Notes: generated by a model not told the origin, from the sequence alone. Numbered from the stretch's first letter, positions 1 through 5,941 are shown. The stretch is 12,043 bases of DNA from Rhodoferax sp. (GCA_029946045.1 JAQSDS010000447.1:1-12043), one strand, 5' to 3'. Translations and numbers: made by a program.

Positions 1-543
1 CAGGTGGCCACCGGTGCCAACCCCCGTGATGAGCACGTCAATGCCATTGGGGAAGTCGGCCAGGATTTCTTGCGCCGTGGTGCGCACGTGGACGTCGATG
101 TTGGCCGGGTTCTCGAATTGCTGCGGAATCCAGCTGCCGGGCGTGATGGCGCGCAGTTCTTCGGCGCGGGCAATCGCGCCGTTCATGCCTTTTTCACGCG
201 GGGTTAAATCGAAGCTGGCGCCGTAGGCCAGCATCAGCCGGCGGCGCTCCACGCTCATGCTGTCGGGCATCACCAAAATCAGTTTGTAGCCTTTGACTGC
301 GGCCACCATGGCCAGGCCCACGCCGGTGTTGCCCGAGGTGGGTTCGATGATGGTGCCGCCGGGCTGGAGCGCGCCCGAGGCTTCGGCGGCTTCGACCATG
401 GCCAGCGCAATGCGGTCTTTGATGGAGCCGCCGGGGTTGCCGCGTTCGGACTTGATCCACACTTGGTGCGTGTCGCCAAACAGGCGTTGGATGCGGATGT
501 GTGGCGTGTTGCCAATGGTTTGCAGGACGTTGTCGGCTTTCAT
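1..543 (-). CDS. cysK: Cysteine synthase A (O-acetylserine sulfhydrylase), 3' end cut by window edge
   Basis: PLP enzyme that makes L-cysteine from O-acetylserine and sulfide in the cytoplasm, the last step of cysteine synthesis. The 181 visible residues start [17 protein letters not shown]. They carry the family motifs in order: GNTP (11-14), NPGGSIKDR with the probable Schiff-base lysine K42, the substrate loop TSGNTG (69-74), the CysK-type stretch MSVERRR (96-102), and the PLP-phosphate loop GVGTGG (174-179). The frame is open to base 1, so about the last 40 percent of a usual 300-320 residue protein is missing. The ATG is preceded by GAGGAG at a good distance. Sequence features favour CysK over CysM. 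It is divergent from rnpB. The cysteine-free IscR-type regulator beyond rnpB may be functionally connected, but that is inference. Confidence 0.94.
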   Translation of the reverse strand, partial: MKADNVLQTIGNTPHIRIQRLFGDTHQVWIKSERGNPGGSIKDRIALAMVEAAEASGALQPGGTIIEPTSGNTGVGLAMVAAVKGYKLILVMPDSMSVERRRLMLAYGASFDLTPREKGMNGAIARAEELRAITPGSWIPQQFENPANIDVHVRTTAQEILADFPNGIDVLITGVGTGGHL

Positions 544-600
544 GCGGGGCTCCTCGAATTGGTTGAGCGCTTATTCTGAACTACTTGATCGATTGTTTTG

Positions 601-628
601 GACATAAGCTTAGAAGCCCGGGTTTCAA
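601..628 (-). promoter_or_regulatory. Weak candidate cysK promoter
   Basis: Read leftward, TTGAAA (complement of 623-628) is separated by 16 bp from TATGTC (complement of 601-606), giving a leader of about 50 nt to the cysK ATG. The -10 box is a poor match. A 14-bp dyad (613-626, GAAGCCCGGGTTTC, one G-T mismatch) covers part of the -35 box and spacer, so an operator here is possible. Confidence 0.25.
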
Positions 629-649
629 GCGTTGTCATGCCGCGATAAT
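623..649 (+). promoter_or_regulatory. Candidate rnpB promoter
   Basis: GATAAT at 644-649 lies 6 bp before the first paired base of the RNase P RNA (656), the spacing expected for a sigma-70 -10 box. The -35 box is less clear: TTTCAA at 623-628 gives a short 15-bp spacer. The same bases, read on the other strand, form the possible -35 box of cysK, so the two divergent promoters may overlap. Confidence 0.45.
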
Positions 650-655
650 GCAGGC

Positions 656-999
656 GTGAAGCCCGCCAGACTGCCGCTGGTGCAATTCTGGAAACAGAGC
701 ACTGGAGGAACGTCCGGACTGCATAGGGCAGCGTAGCAGCTAACGGCTGTCCACTGAAAGCCCAAGGCGCAAGCCCTGGGTATAAGGTGAGGATCAGAGC
801 AACAGAGACGAGCCGATTAAGTTCGGATGAAACGGGCAATCTCTACGCGCAGCAATACCAAATAGGCACACGTTGATGGGGCCCCCGGAGTGTGCGGGTA
901 GGTAGCACCGAGCTACTGAGTGATCAGTAGCCCAGATTAATGGCAGTCACGCCAAAGGTAACTTTGGCGCACAGAATCCGGCTTATCGGTGGGCTTCAC
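656..999 (+). ncRNA. rnpB: RNase P RNA, bacterial type A
   Basis: Catalytic RNA of ribonuclease P, which with the RnpA protein removes 5' leaders from pre-tRNAs. The ends are set by a perfect 9-bp P1 pairing, GTGAAGCCC (656-664) with GGGCTTCAC (991-999). Conserved blocks appear in order: GAGGAACGTCCGGACT followed by GCATAGGGCAG (705-731), AGAGCAACAGAGACGAGC in the specificity domain (near 797-814), CAAATAGG (859-866), a GGGTAGG segment (near 896-902), and ACAGAATCCGGCTTATCGG (971-989), whose 5' part forms pseudoknot P4 with the first block. Length of about 344 nt fits type A. The P15 loop is compact (TTGATGGGGCCCCC), as I recall for other betaproteobacteria. No clear rho-independent terminator follows. 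The 3' end stops 3 nt before the convergent IscR-type gene, so transcripts from both sides may overlap. Confidence 0.95.
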
Positions 1000-1002
1000 A
1001 CT

Positions 1003-1530
1003 TTATCCCCTTGCCAGCAAAGACTGGCCCAGCGCAAACACCGAGTTGGGCGCGTTGGTGCGCACCGGCTGGTGCACCGGTTTCTTGAACACGCCGCGAT
1101 TGGGCGCGGACTTTTGTTCAATCTTGACGCCCTTGGCCAATTGGTCGAGCACCAGGCTGCGCAGCGTGACCGACTGCATGAAGTCGAGCACCTTGGCATT
1201 CATGGTGTCCCACAGGTCTTGCGCCATGTCGGGGCTGGTCGAAACCGTTTCGGTGCTGGTTTTGACTGGCGCGTCGTCTTCTACGGCACCAATGATGTCG
1301 GCCACCGTGATGGCATCGGCACGATGGCCCAGGGTGTAGCCCCCGCCCGGCCCACGCGTACTGTTCACCAGCCCTTGCTGGCGCAGTTTGCTGAACATTT
1401 GTTCCAGGTACGACAGCGAAATTTGCTGCCGCGTGGCAATGTCAGACAGCGGGACGGGTCCGAGCTTTTCGCGCAGGGCCACATCAATCATCGCGGTGAC
1501 GGCAAAACGGCCTTTGGTACTTAAACGCAT
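1003..1530 (-). CDS. iscR: IscR-type Rrf2 family transcription regulator lacking all Fe-S cysteines
   Basis: DNA-binding regulator of 175 residues. The N-terminal winged-helix domain is very close to IscR: MRLSTKGRFAVTAM (1-14), GPVPLSDI (24-31), ISLSYLEQMFSKLR (37-50) and STRGPGGGY (57-65). Glu43, which in E. coli IscR controls discrimination between site types, is kept. In E. coli IscR a loop with three cysteines and a histidine binds a [2Fe-2S] cluster; the matching stretch here (about 82-108) has no cysteine, and neither does the rest of the protein. It is therefore probably an apo-only regulator or a paralogue that senses something else. The C-terminal 40 residues are basic and not recognisable. 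The start at 1530 is chosen because AGGAGG lies 7 nt upstream and family homology begins at this Met. It is divergent from nhaR and convergent with rnpB. The symbol marks homology, not proven Fe-S function. Confidence 0.85.
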   Translation of the reverse strand: MRLSTKGRFAVTAMIDVALREKLGPVPLSDIATRQQISLSYLEQMFSKLRQQGLVNSTRGPGGGYTLGHRADAITVADIIGAVEDDAPVKTSTETVSTSPDMAQDLWDTMNAKVLDFMQSVTLRSLVLDQLAKGVKIEQKSAPNRGVFKKPVHQPVRTNAPNSVFALGQSLLARG

Positions 1531-1560
1531 ATAAATTCCTCCTGTCAGTGTCGTGGAATC

Positions 1561-1586
1561 AGACACATTGCAAACTATAAGGTTCA
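1561..1586 (-). promoter_or_regulatory. Candidate IscR type-2-like operator
   Basis: Read leftward this holds AACCTTATAGTTTGCAATGT, which has the spacing and core (ACC, then GTTTG, then a GT-rich arm) of E. coli type-2 IscR sites. By eye about two thirds of consensus positions agree. It starts about 30 bp upstream of the IscR-type start codon, where autoregulation would act. Type-2 sites are the class that cluster-free IscR can bind, which fits a cysteine-free protein. The match is partial. Confidence 0.3.
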
Positions 1587-1590
1587 AATC

Positions 1591-1650
1591 ACTTCGTGTA
1601 AATTCGAATAATCGACAAATTTACTTCGTAAAAAATGAATAATAGACAAA
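1591..1650. repeat. Imperfect tandem direct repeat in the iscR-nhaR control region
   Basis: Two copies with a period of 31-32 bp: ACTTCGT at 1591-1597 and 1623-1629, and GAATAATCGACAAA (1606-1619) against GAATAATAGACAAA (1637-1650), 13 of 14 identical. The first copy also holds the palindrome ATTCGAAT (1602-1609). Three helical turns between copies suit cooperative binding of one regulator to one DNA face. Either divergent gene product could be the ligand. The second copy ends 18 bp before the nhaR ATG. Confidence 0.6.
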
Positions 1651-1668
1651 GTAACTGAGGGCATTCGC

Positions 1669-2565
1669 ATGAATTTCAAGCATCTTTACTATTTTTGGGT
1701 CACGGCTCGTGCGGGTGGCATCATGCGCGCCGGCGAGCAGTTGCACACCACGCCGCAAACGCTGTCTGGCCAAATCAAGCTGCTCGAAGACTGGCTTGGG
1801 CGCAAGCTGTTTCGCAAGAGCGGCCGTGGGCTCGAACTCACCGAGCACGGCCGCCTGGCGCTGGGTTATGCCGATCAAATCTTTAGCTTGGGCAGCGAAC
1901 TGGAAAGCAGCTTGCGCCAGGTGCGCGGTACCGCGCGGCGGCTCGACTTCAGGGTGGGGGTGGCTGATTCGGTGTCCAAATCCATCGCTTACCGGCTGCT
2001 GGAGCCCGCTTTTTCAATCAGTGAGCCGGTCAAACTGCTGTGCAGCGAAGGCAGTTTTGATGACCTGCTTGCCGCTTTGGCCCTGCACCGGCTCGACCTG
2101 GTGATCGCTGACGAGCCCATGCCCCGGCGCGTCAGCGTCAAGGCTTACAGCCATGCGCTGGGCAGCAGCGTGGTGAGTTTTTTTGCCGCCCCCGCTTTAT
2201 TGCCACGACTTTCAGGCCAGTTCCCCGCCTGCCTGGATGGCGTGCCCATGCTGGTGCCGGGCGCCACCGCCTCGGTGCGCCAGCAACTTGAAGGCTGGTT
2301 TGCCAAGCACCAGATTGCGCCCGTGGTGGTGGGCGAGTTTGACGATGCCGCACTGCTGAAGGCCTTTGGCCGCGAGGGCCAGGGCGTGTTCATGGCCCCG
2401 CGCGTGCTCGAAGATGAAACCTGTAGCCAGTTTGGCGTGCAGGTGATCGGCCACACCACCGAGCTGGTGGAAGAGTTTTATGCGATCTCGGTCGAGCGGC
2501 GCATCAGCCACCCCTGCGTGCTGGCCATCACCGACGCCGCGCGCGGCCAGTTGTTCAGCGTTTGA
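1669..2565 (+). CDS. nhaR: LysR-family transcriptional regulator, NhaR type
   Basis: LysR-type regulator of 298 residues, the normal family length. The N-terminal winged helix-turn-helix reads NFKHLYYFWVTARAGG (2-17), TTPQTLSGQIKLLE (27-40) and GRGLELTEHGR (53-63), diagnostic of NhaR rather than generic LysR proteins. The effector half keeps the NhaR signatures VGVADSVSK (96-104), LVIADEP and GEFDDAALLKAFG. E. coli NhaR activates the Na+/H+ antiporter gene nhaA in response to Na+ and also acts on surface and biofilm genes. No antiporter gene is visible here, so the local target is unknown. The ATG at 1669 has GAGGG at 1657-1661. It is divergent from the IscR-type gene, sharing a 138-bp region with direct repeats, and followed after 34 bp by the dipeptidase gene, possibly as an operon. 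Confidence 0.85.
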   Translation: MNFKHLYYFWVTARAGGIMRAGEQLHTTPQTLSGQIKLLEDWLGRKLFRKSGRGLELTEHGRLALGYADQIFSLGSELESSLRQVRGTARRLDFRVGVADSVSKSIAYRLLEPAFSISEPVKLLCSEGSFDDLLAALALHRLDLVIADEPMPRRVSVKAYSHALGSSVVSFFAAPALLPRLSGQFPACLDGVPMLVPGATASVRQQLEGWFAKHQIAPVVVGEFDDAALLKAFGREGQGVFMAPRVLEDETCSQFGVQVIGHTTELVEEFYAISVERRISHPCVLAITDAARGQLFSV

Positions 2566-2599
2566 GTTGTTCAGGCACCTGCACCCGGATAATGCACCC

Positions 2600-3148
2600 A
2601 TGCCCCTCCGAGAAATCAGCCACCCCGCCATCGACATCGATCTGCGTTACGCCACGCCCGACAACTTTACTGGCAAAACCATTTACGACCACGCGGTGGC
2701 CTATTTGCACCAAGATGCCCTGGCGGCACTGGTGCGCGCTGCCGAACTGGCAGCGGCCCAGGGTCTGCGCCTGCGGGTGCTGGACGCCTACCGGCCGTCA
2801 GCCGCCCAGTGGCGTTTGTGGCAAGCGCTGCCTGATCCGCGTTTTGTAGCCGACCCGCGTATGGGCTCCATGCATACGCGCGGTGTCGCGGTCGACCTGA
2901 CCCTGTGCGACGCCAAGGGGTTGCCGCTGGACATGGGCACGGCTTTTGATGAGATGACTGAGCAATCTTTTCATGGCGCGACCAGCATGGGTGCCGCCGC
3001 CCAGCGCAACCGCTGCCTGTTGCTGGGACTGATGACCCTGGCAGGCTGGACGCATCACCCCTACGAGTGGTGGCACTACAACCTGCCCGACCCGACCCGC
3101 TACATGCCGCTCAGCGACGGTGCCGAGGGCAGCTTTTTGATGGACTGA
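2600..3148 (+). CDS. ddpX: D-alanyl-D-alanine dipeptidase (VanX/DdpX family)
   Basis: Zinc dipeptidase of peptidase family M15D that splits D-Ala-D-Ala, here probably in peptidoglycan dipeptide salvage. The 182-residue product is close to E. coli DdpX and VanX lengths. Visible signature: DIDLRYATPDNFTG (12-25), DAYRP (62-66) with the transition-state arginine R65, SMHTRGVAVDLTL (90-102) with zinc ligands H92 and D99, DMGTAFD (111-117), and HPYEWWHY (153-160) with catalytic E156 and zinc ligand H159. All key residues are present, so the enzyme should be active. No signal peptide is seen, suggesting a cytoplasmic protein. The ATG at 2600 is chosen because homology begins there; its ribosome binding site is weak (only GGA nearby). 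There are no vanH or vanA neighbours, so a resistance role is unlikely. Its stop codon directly abuts that of the convergent S4 gene. Confidence 0.9.
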   Translation: MPLREISHPAIDIDLRYATPDNFTGKTIYDHAVAYLHQDALAALVRAAELAAAQGLRLRVLDAYRPSAAQWRLWQALPDPRFVADPRMGSMHTRGVAVDLTLCDAKGLPLDMGTAFDEMTEQSFHGATSMGAAAQRNRCLLLGLMTLAGWTHHPYEWWHYNLPDPTRYMPLSDGAEGSFLMD

Positions 3149-3946
3149 TTAAAAGCGCTCGCCGTCGTGCAGGTAGCGCCATTGGCCTTCAGGCAGGCCC
3201 GACAAGGCGACCCGACCCACGCGCTGGCGCTTGATGCTCTGGATGTGCAGGCCAACGCGTTCGCACAGGTAGGCAATCAGCCCTGGGTGCGCGCCCTTCA
3301 AGGCAACACGCAGCCGGGTCGATGTGTCGGAGGTGCTGTTGATGCTGACCTTGACCGGCGGCAGCGGCTGGCCGTCGGTGCTCAGGCCCGCGTTCAGACG
3401 TTGCAGCACATCAGCAGCCACCTCGCCAGCCACTTCCACCACCAGTTCTTGTTCCATGGTGGCCGCGTCTTCGATGAGCTTGCGCAGCACGCGCCAGTCT
3501 TGTGTAAACACCACCAGCCCGCTGGCAGCCACTTCCAGCGGTACGCAGGCGCTGAGCTTGGCAAAGTGGTGTTTGAGCAGCCGCACGCCCGAGGCGTCTT
3601 GTGCCCAATGGTTGGCCGGCAGCAGCAATTGGTGCGCGGGTTTGACGCGTTTGCCTGCTTCGCCCGGCAGGGCCATGGCTTCAAAGCCGGGCGGCTTGTG
3701 CAGCAGCAGCGTGACGTCGGTCAGCGTCATCAGGCTGGCGTGAGGGTCCACCACCACGGTCTGGTCGGTCACGCGCGCCATGGGTTCTTCGACCACTTTG
3801 CCATTCACGCTGACCCAGCCGCCTTCAATGTACTGCTCGGCTTCGCGGCGTGAACAGCGCATCAGGTGCGCCACGTGCTTGGACAGGCGTTCACCGTCCT
3901 GGGTGAGTGGTTTGGCGGCCGGTGGGGTTTTTTTGGGCTTGATCAT
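3149..3946 (-). CDS. S4-domain RNA-binding protein, degenerate RluB/E/F-like pseudouridine synthase
   Basis: Protein of 265 residues with the layout of large-subunit rRNA pseudouridine synthases. A basic N-terminus is followed by an S4 RNA-binding domain (about 19-68: RLSKHVAHLMRCSRREAEQYI then GGWVSVNGK), then a synthase-like domain with LLLHKPPGFEA (80-90) and the C-terminal KRQRVGRVALSGLPEGQWRYL (239-259). The active site is not conserved. The usual GRLDxxTxGLLLLT motif is PLEVAASGLVVFT here (136-148), with Glu138 in place of the catalytic Asp. The conserved Tyr region reads EQELVV, and the arginine-rich NRQVRRM motif reads PGLIAYL (221-227). It probably binds RNA without making pseudouridine. 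The ATG at 3946 is preferred over a TTG three codons upstream; neither has a strong ribosome binding site. It lies 54 bp downstream of the Nudix-MBL gene on the same strand. Confidence 0.75.
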   Translation of the reverse strand: MIKPKKTPPAAKPLTQDGERLSKHVAHLMRCSRREAEQYIEGGWVSVNGKVVEEPMARVTDQTVVVDPHASLMTLTDVTLLLHKPPGFEAMALPGEAGKRVKPAHQLLLPANHWAQDASGVRLLKHHFAKLSACVPLEVAASGLVVFTQDWRVLRKLIEDAATMEQELVVEVAGEVAADVLQRLNAGLSTDGQPLPPVKVSINSTSDTSTRLRVALKGAHPGLIAYLCERVGLHIQSIKRQRVGRVALSGLPEGQWRYLHDGERF

Positions 3947-4000
3947 GGCCTGCAATGGTAACCAATGAAGGCGCGGCCTGTGCCAGACCCTGGTGGCCGC

Positions 4001-5725
4001 CTAGCCATTCCAGTTCAAGGTTTTGATACGCGCCACATGCGCCATCAGTGACCGCTTGGCGACTGGCCACATGCGCTGCGGCACGTCGGCATAGACCAGC
4101 GCTAGCCAGTCGTCGAGCGTGCCGTCAGGCTGCGCCTGCATGGCGGCCAGCACCTTGGCCTCACGCTGCAGGCGGTGGACTTTCAGGCGGGCAATCGCCG
4201 CTTGGGCCTGGTCGTCGGGCCCGCCGAGCACATAGCCATGGGCCGGCAAAATGTACTTGAGCTGGTGCTCGGCGCAGGCTGCGTGCAACACATCCAGCGA
4301 AGCCAGGTAGTCGTTCATGTCGCCATCGGGTGGGTCAATCACCGTGGTGCTGCCGTTCAAAATGTGGTCGCCGCTGAACAGCAAGCCGTCCTCCAGCAAC
4401 ATCAGGCACAGGTGGTTGGCCGCGTGCCCCGGGGTGTGAATCACCTGCAGCGTGTGGGTGGTGTCGTCGGACATCCATCGGCCCGAGGGCGGGCCTCCTA
4501 CAGGGGCCCCCTGTGGGAGCGGCGCCCCCGCCGCGAAGGTATTCCTGCCAACTACCAAAACCTCGCCATCCTGTACCACCCGGTCCGGCAAAAAAGCACT
4601 GTTGGCGCGCGCCGTGTCTCTGCTTGCCAGCCCCAAAATGGGCGGCTTGGTGTGACACATGGCCTGCAGCGGCCGGGCGCCGGGGGCATGGTCTGGGTGC
4701 GAATGGGTGCAGACAATCAGGCGAATGTCACCACCCGCCGCGCGCCACAGCTTGGCCAGGTGCTCGGCATCTGCCGGGCCGGGGTCGATGGCCATGTAGC
4801 CGGCGTCGGGGTCGCCCACCAGGTAGCTGTTGGTGCCCGGGCCGGTCATGGCGCCGGGGTTGGGCGCCGTCAGGCGCAGCACGTTGTTGAGCAGCGGCAC
4901 GGCCCGCTCGCTTTGCCAGTCCAGCGGGTGCGCAATTTGCCCGTCCGGGCACACCAGTGCCAGCTCACCATAGGCCGACTCATGTTCCATGTGGCGCTGC
5001 TCGCGCCCGGCCAGCAGCCCGGTGCGCGGGCAACTGGTCCACAGCGGTTCTTCAGACACCGCGCAGGCTTGCAGCACGGCATCGACTGTGGCCAGGTTCT
5101 GCAAGCGCTCCAGCGTGCGGATGGTCGGAAAAATCATAAAAAAGCTACCCGCCTGATGCCGTACCAGCGCGTCGGCCGGGCGCACCCACACCGGCTCGAA
5201 CTGCTCGGCCTCGTCGGCCACCGGCTCTTGTCCTTCGGGCATACGCGCCACCAAAAACGGCACATCAAAGCGTTTGGGCAGGTCGCGGTCGGTGACCCAG
5301 CGCGCCAGCACATACATATCGCTGGCCGCCAGCGTCAGGCCGCGCGCCGCGCACTGCGCGCCAAAGTCGCCTTGCCGGTCCATCGCGTCAAGCTCGACCT
5401 GCGTGGCCCAATTGCCATCGGCGTGGCGCGCCAGTAGCACGCCCAGCTCTTCAAAACTCTCGCGAATCCCGGCAATCGCTTCGGTCAGCGCCTGCGCACT
5501 TTGCGTGGCGCGGCGCTGCGCCAAACCGTGGCAGCAGCCATCGGCAGTGTCGATGCCGCCACCTGGAAATACATAGGCGCCCGGCACAAAACTGGCCTTG
5601 CTGGAGCGCCGCGTCATCAGCACCTCCAGCCCGTCGGGCGTGTCGCGCAGCAGCAGCACGGTGGCGGCATCGCGGGTGGGTGCAGGTGGGCGGGCAGGGT
5701 GCAGGAGTTGGGAGGAGCGGGGCAT
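4001..5725 (-). CDS. Nudix hydrolase - metallo-beta-lactamase fold fusion protein
   Basis: A 574-residue two-domain hydrolase. Residues about 17-200 are a Nudix domain, which usually splits nucleoside-diphosphate-linked compounds or CoA esters: DAATVLLLRD (19-28), FPGGGID (53-59) and the box core RESFEELGVLL (88-98), with about 25 residues between the two halves as in NUDT19-like proteins. Residues about 283-500 are a LACTB2-like metallo-beta-lactamase domain, with NPGAMTGPGTNSYLVG (289-304) and the metal ligands THSHPDH (340-346), TPGH (431-434), SGDH (451-454) and HGY (496-498). The C-terminal helical part ends KTLNWNG. All metal ligands are present. Residues about 394-418 are an unusual Gly/Pro/Ala-rich insert encoded by a hairpin-rich repeat. 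The start at 5725 is the only good Met before the Nudix fold and has no clear ribosome binding site. The substrate is unknown. Possible operon with the S4 gene. Confidence 0.85.
   Translation of the reverse strand: MPRSSQLLHPARPPAPTRDAATVLLLRDTPDGLEVLMTRRSSKASFVPGAYVFPGGGIDTADGCCHGLAQRRATQSAQALTEAIAGIRESFEELGVLLARHADGNWATQVELDAMDRQGDFGAQCAARGLTLAASDMYVLARWVTDRDLPKRFDVPFLVARMPEGQEPVADEAEQFEPVWVRPADALVRHQAGSFFMIFPTIRTLERLQNLATVDAVLQACAVSEEPLWTSCPRTGLLAGREQRHMEHESAYGELALVCPDGQIAHPLDWQSERAVPLLNNVLRLTAPNPGAMTGPGTNSYLVGDPDAGYMAIDPGPADAEHLAKLWRAAGGDIRLIVCTHSHPDHAPGARPLQAMCHTKPPILGLASRDTARANSAFLPDRVVQDGEVLVVGRNTFAAGAPLPQGAPVGGPPSGRWMSDDTTHTLQVIHTPGHAANHLCLMLLEDGLLFSGDHILNGSTTVIDPPDGDMNDYLASLDVLHAACAEHQLKYILPAHGYVLGGPDDQAQAAIARLKVHRLQREAKVLAAMQAQPDGTLDDWLALVYADVPQRMWPVAKRSLMAHVARIKTLNWNG
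4480..4537. repeat. REP/REPIN-like triple-hairpin element inside a coding sequence
   Basis: Three adjacent inverted repeats lie end to end. GGCCCG/CGGGCC has a 4-nt loop (4480-4495). CCTACAGGGG/CCCCTGTGGG has a single central base and one G-T pair (4497-4517). GCGGCG/CGCCGC has a CCCC loop (4519-4534) and is followed by GAA. The string TGTGGGAGCGG followed by CCGCGAA resembles the core of REP elements known from Pseudomonas and seen in some Comamonadaceae. It lies wholly inside the metallo-hydrolase gene and encodes about residues 397-416 in frame. No other copy is in this window. Confidence 0.65.
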
Positions 5726-5820
5726 GGCGTTGCGTAGGAATCTTCAGGCAAGGAGTGTGCACTGTACAGGACACGGAAACCGTGAGTCTTGAATAAGCAA
5801 GGGCATAGGCGAGCACCGGT

Positions 5821-5880
5821 TCATTGGTTGCATGTGACAAAAATGTCAATTTATTTGGAGTGACTTACGCAATGTGTCAA
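5821..5880 (-). promoter_or_regulatory. Candidate leftward promoter(s) for the Nudix-MBL gene
   Basis: Read leftward, two perfect TTGACA boxes occur (complements of 5875-5880 and 5844-5849). The first is followed after 17 bp by CAAATA, the second after 17 bp by CAATGA; both are only moderate -10 boxes. They overlap the TGACA/TGTCA pairs that could also serve pilA, so the two readings compete and may both hold. Confidence 0.25.
5835..5879 (+). promoter_or_regulatory. Paired TGACA/TGTCA motifs upstream of pilA, candidate enhancer sites
   Basis: A perfect inverted repeat TGACA-AAAA-TGTCA (5835-5848) is followed by a second, imperfect pair TGACT (5861-5865) and TGTCA (5875-5879). They lie about 60-105 bp upstream of the -24 box of the sigma-54-type promoter, the usual distance for an enhancer-binding activator. 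In Pseudomonas PilR binds repeated TGTC-like motifs upstream of pilA, so PilR is the natural candidate. No PilR gene is in the window. Confidence 0.45.
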
Positions 5881-5912
5881 CTTTTAGCGCGCATCACCCC
5901 CAAATCAGGCCA

Positions 5913-5939
5913 TAAACAGCTTTTTTAAGCCTAAACAGC
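5913..5939. repeat. TAAACAGC direct repeat next to the pilA promoter
   Basis: Two perfect copies of TAAACAGC (5913-5920 and 5932-5939) with a 19-bp period sit immediately upstream of the sigma-54-type -24 box. Between them is the AT-rich inverted repeat GCTT-TTTT-AAGC (5919-5930). A bending protein such as IHF or a second regulator could bind here; the function is not shown. Confidence 0.4.
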
Positions 5940-5941
5940 GC

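Noticed and set aside
1013..1028. GCCAG/CTGGC hairpin just after rnpB as its terminator
   Set aside because: The stem is 5 bp, no T-run follows, and it lies inside the coding end of the IscR-type gene.
940..1524. 194-codon open frame on the + strand overlapping rnpB and the IscR-type gene
   Set aside because: It starts inside the RNase P RNA and runs antisense to a well conserved regulator; the His/Arg-rich translation shows no family motif.
2600..3148. VanX-like gene as part of a glycopeptide resistance operon
   Set aside because: No vanH, vanA, vanR or vanS-like neighbours are present, and homologues serve dipeptide salvage in Gram-negative bacteria.
3132..3156. GCTTTT...AAAAGC inverted repeat at the convergent ddpX/S4 gene stops, as a bidirectional terminator
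   Set aside because: Only 6 bp, AT-rich and with a 13-nt loop, too weak to call.
3167..3853. 228-codon open frame on the + strand opposite the S4-domain gene
   Set aside because: Antisense shadow with His/Gln/Ala-rich composition and no motif; the minus-strand frame has S4 homology.
4175..5437. 420-codon open frame on the + strand opposite the Nudix-MBL gene
   Set aside because: It is antisense to a gene with clear domain motifs. Its translation is low-complexity and rich in Arg, Gly, Val and His with no recognisable fold, typical of a shadow frame in GC-rich DNA.
5770..5788. CACGG-AAA-CCGTG hairpin upstream of the Nudix-MBL gene as a regulatory RNA or terminator
   Set aside because: The short 5-bp stem lacks a T-run or any recognised motif; it could be chance.
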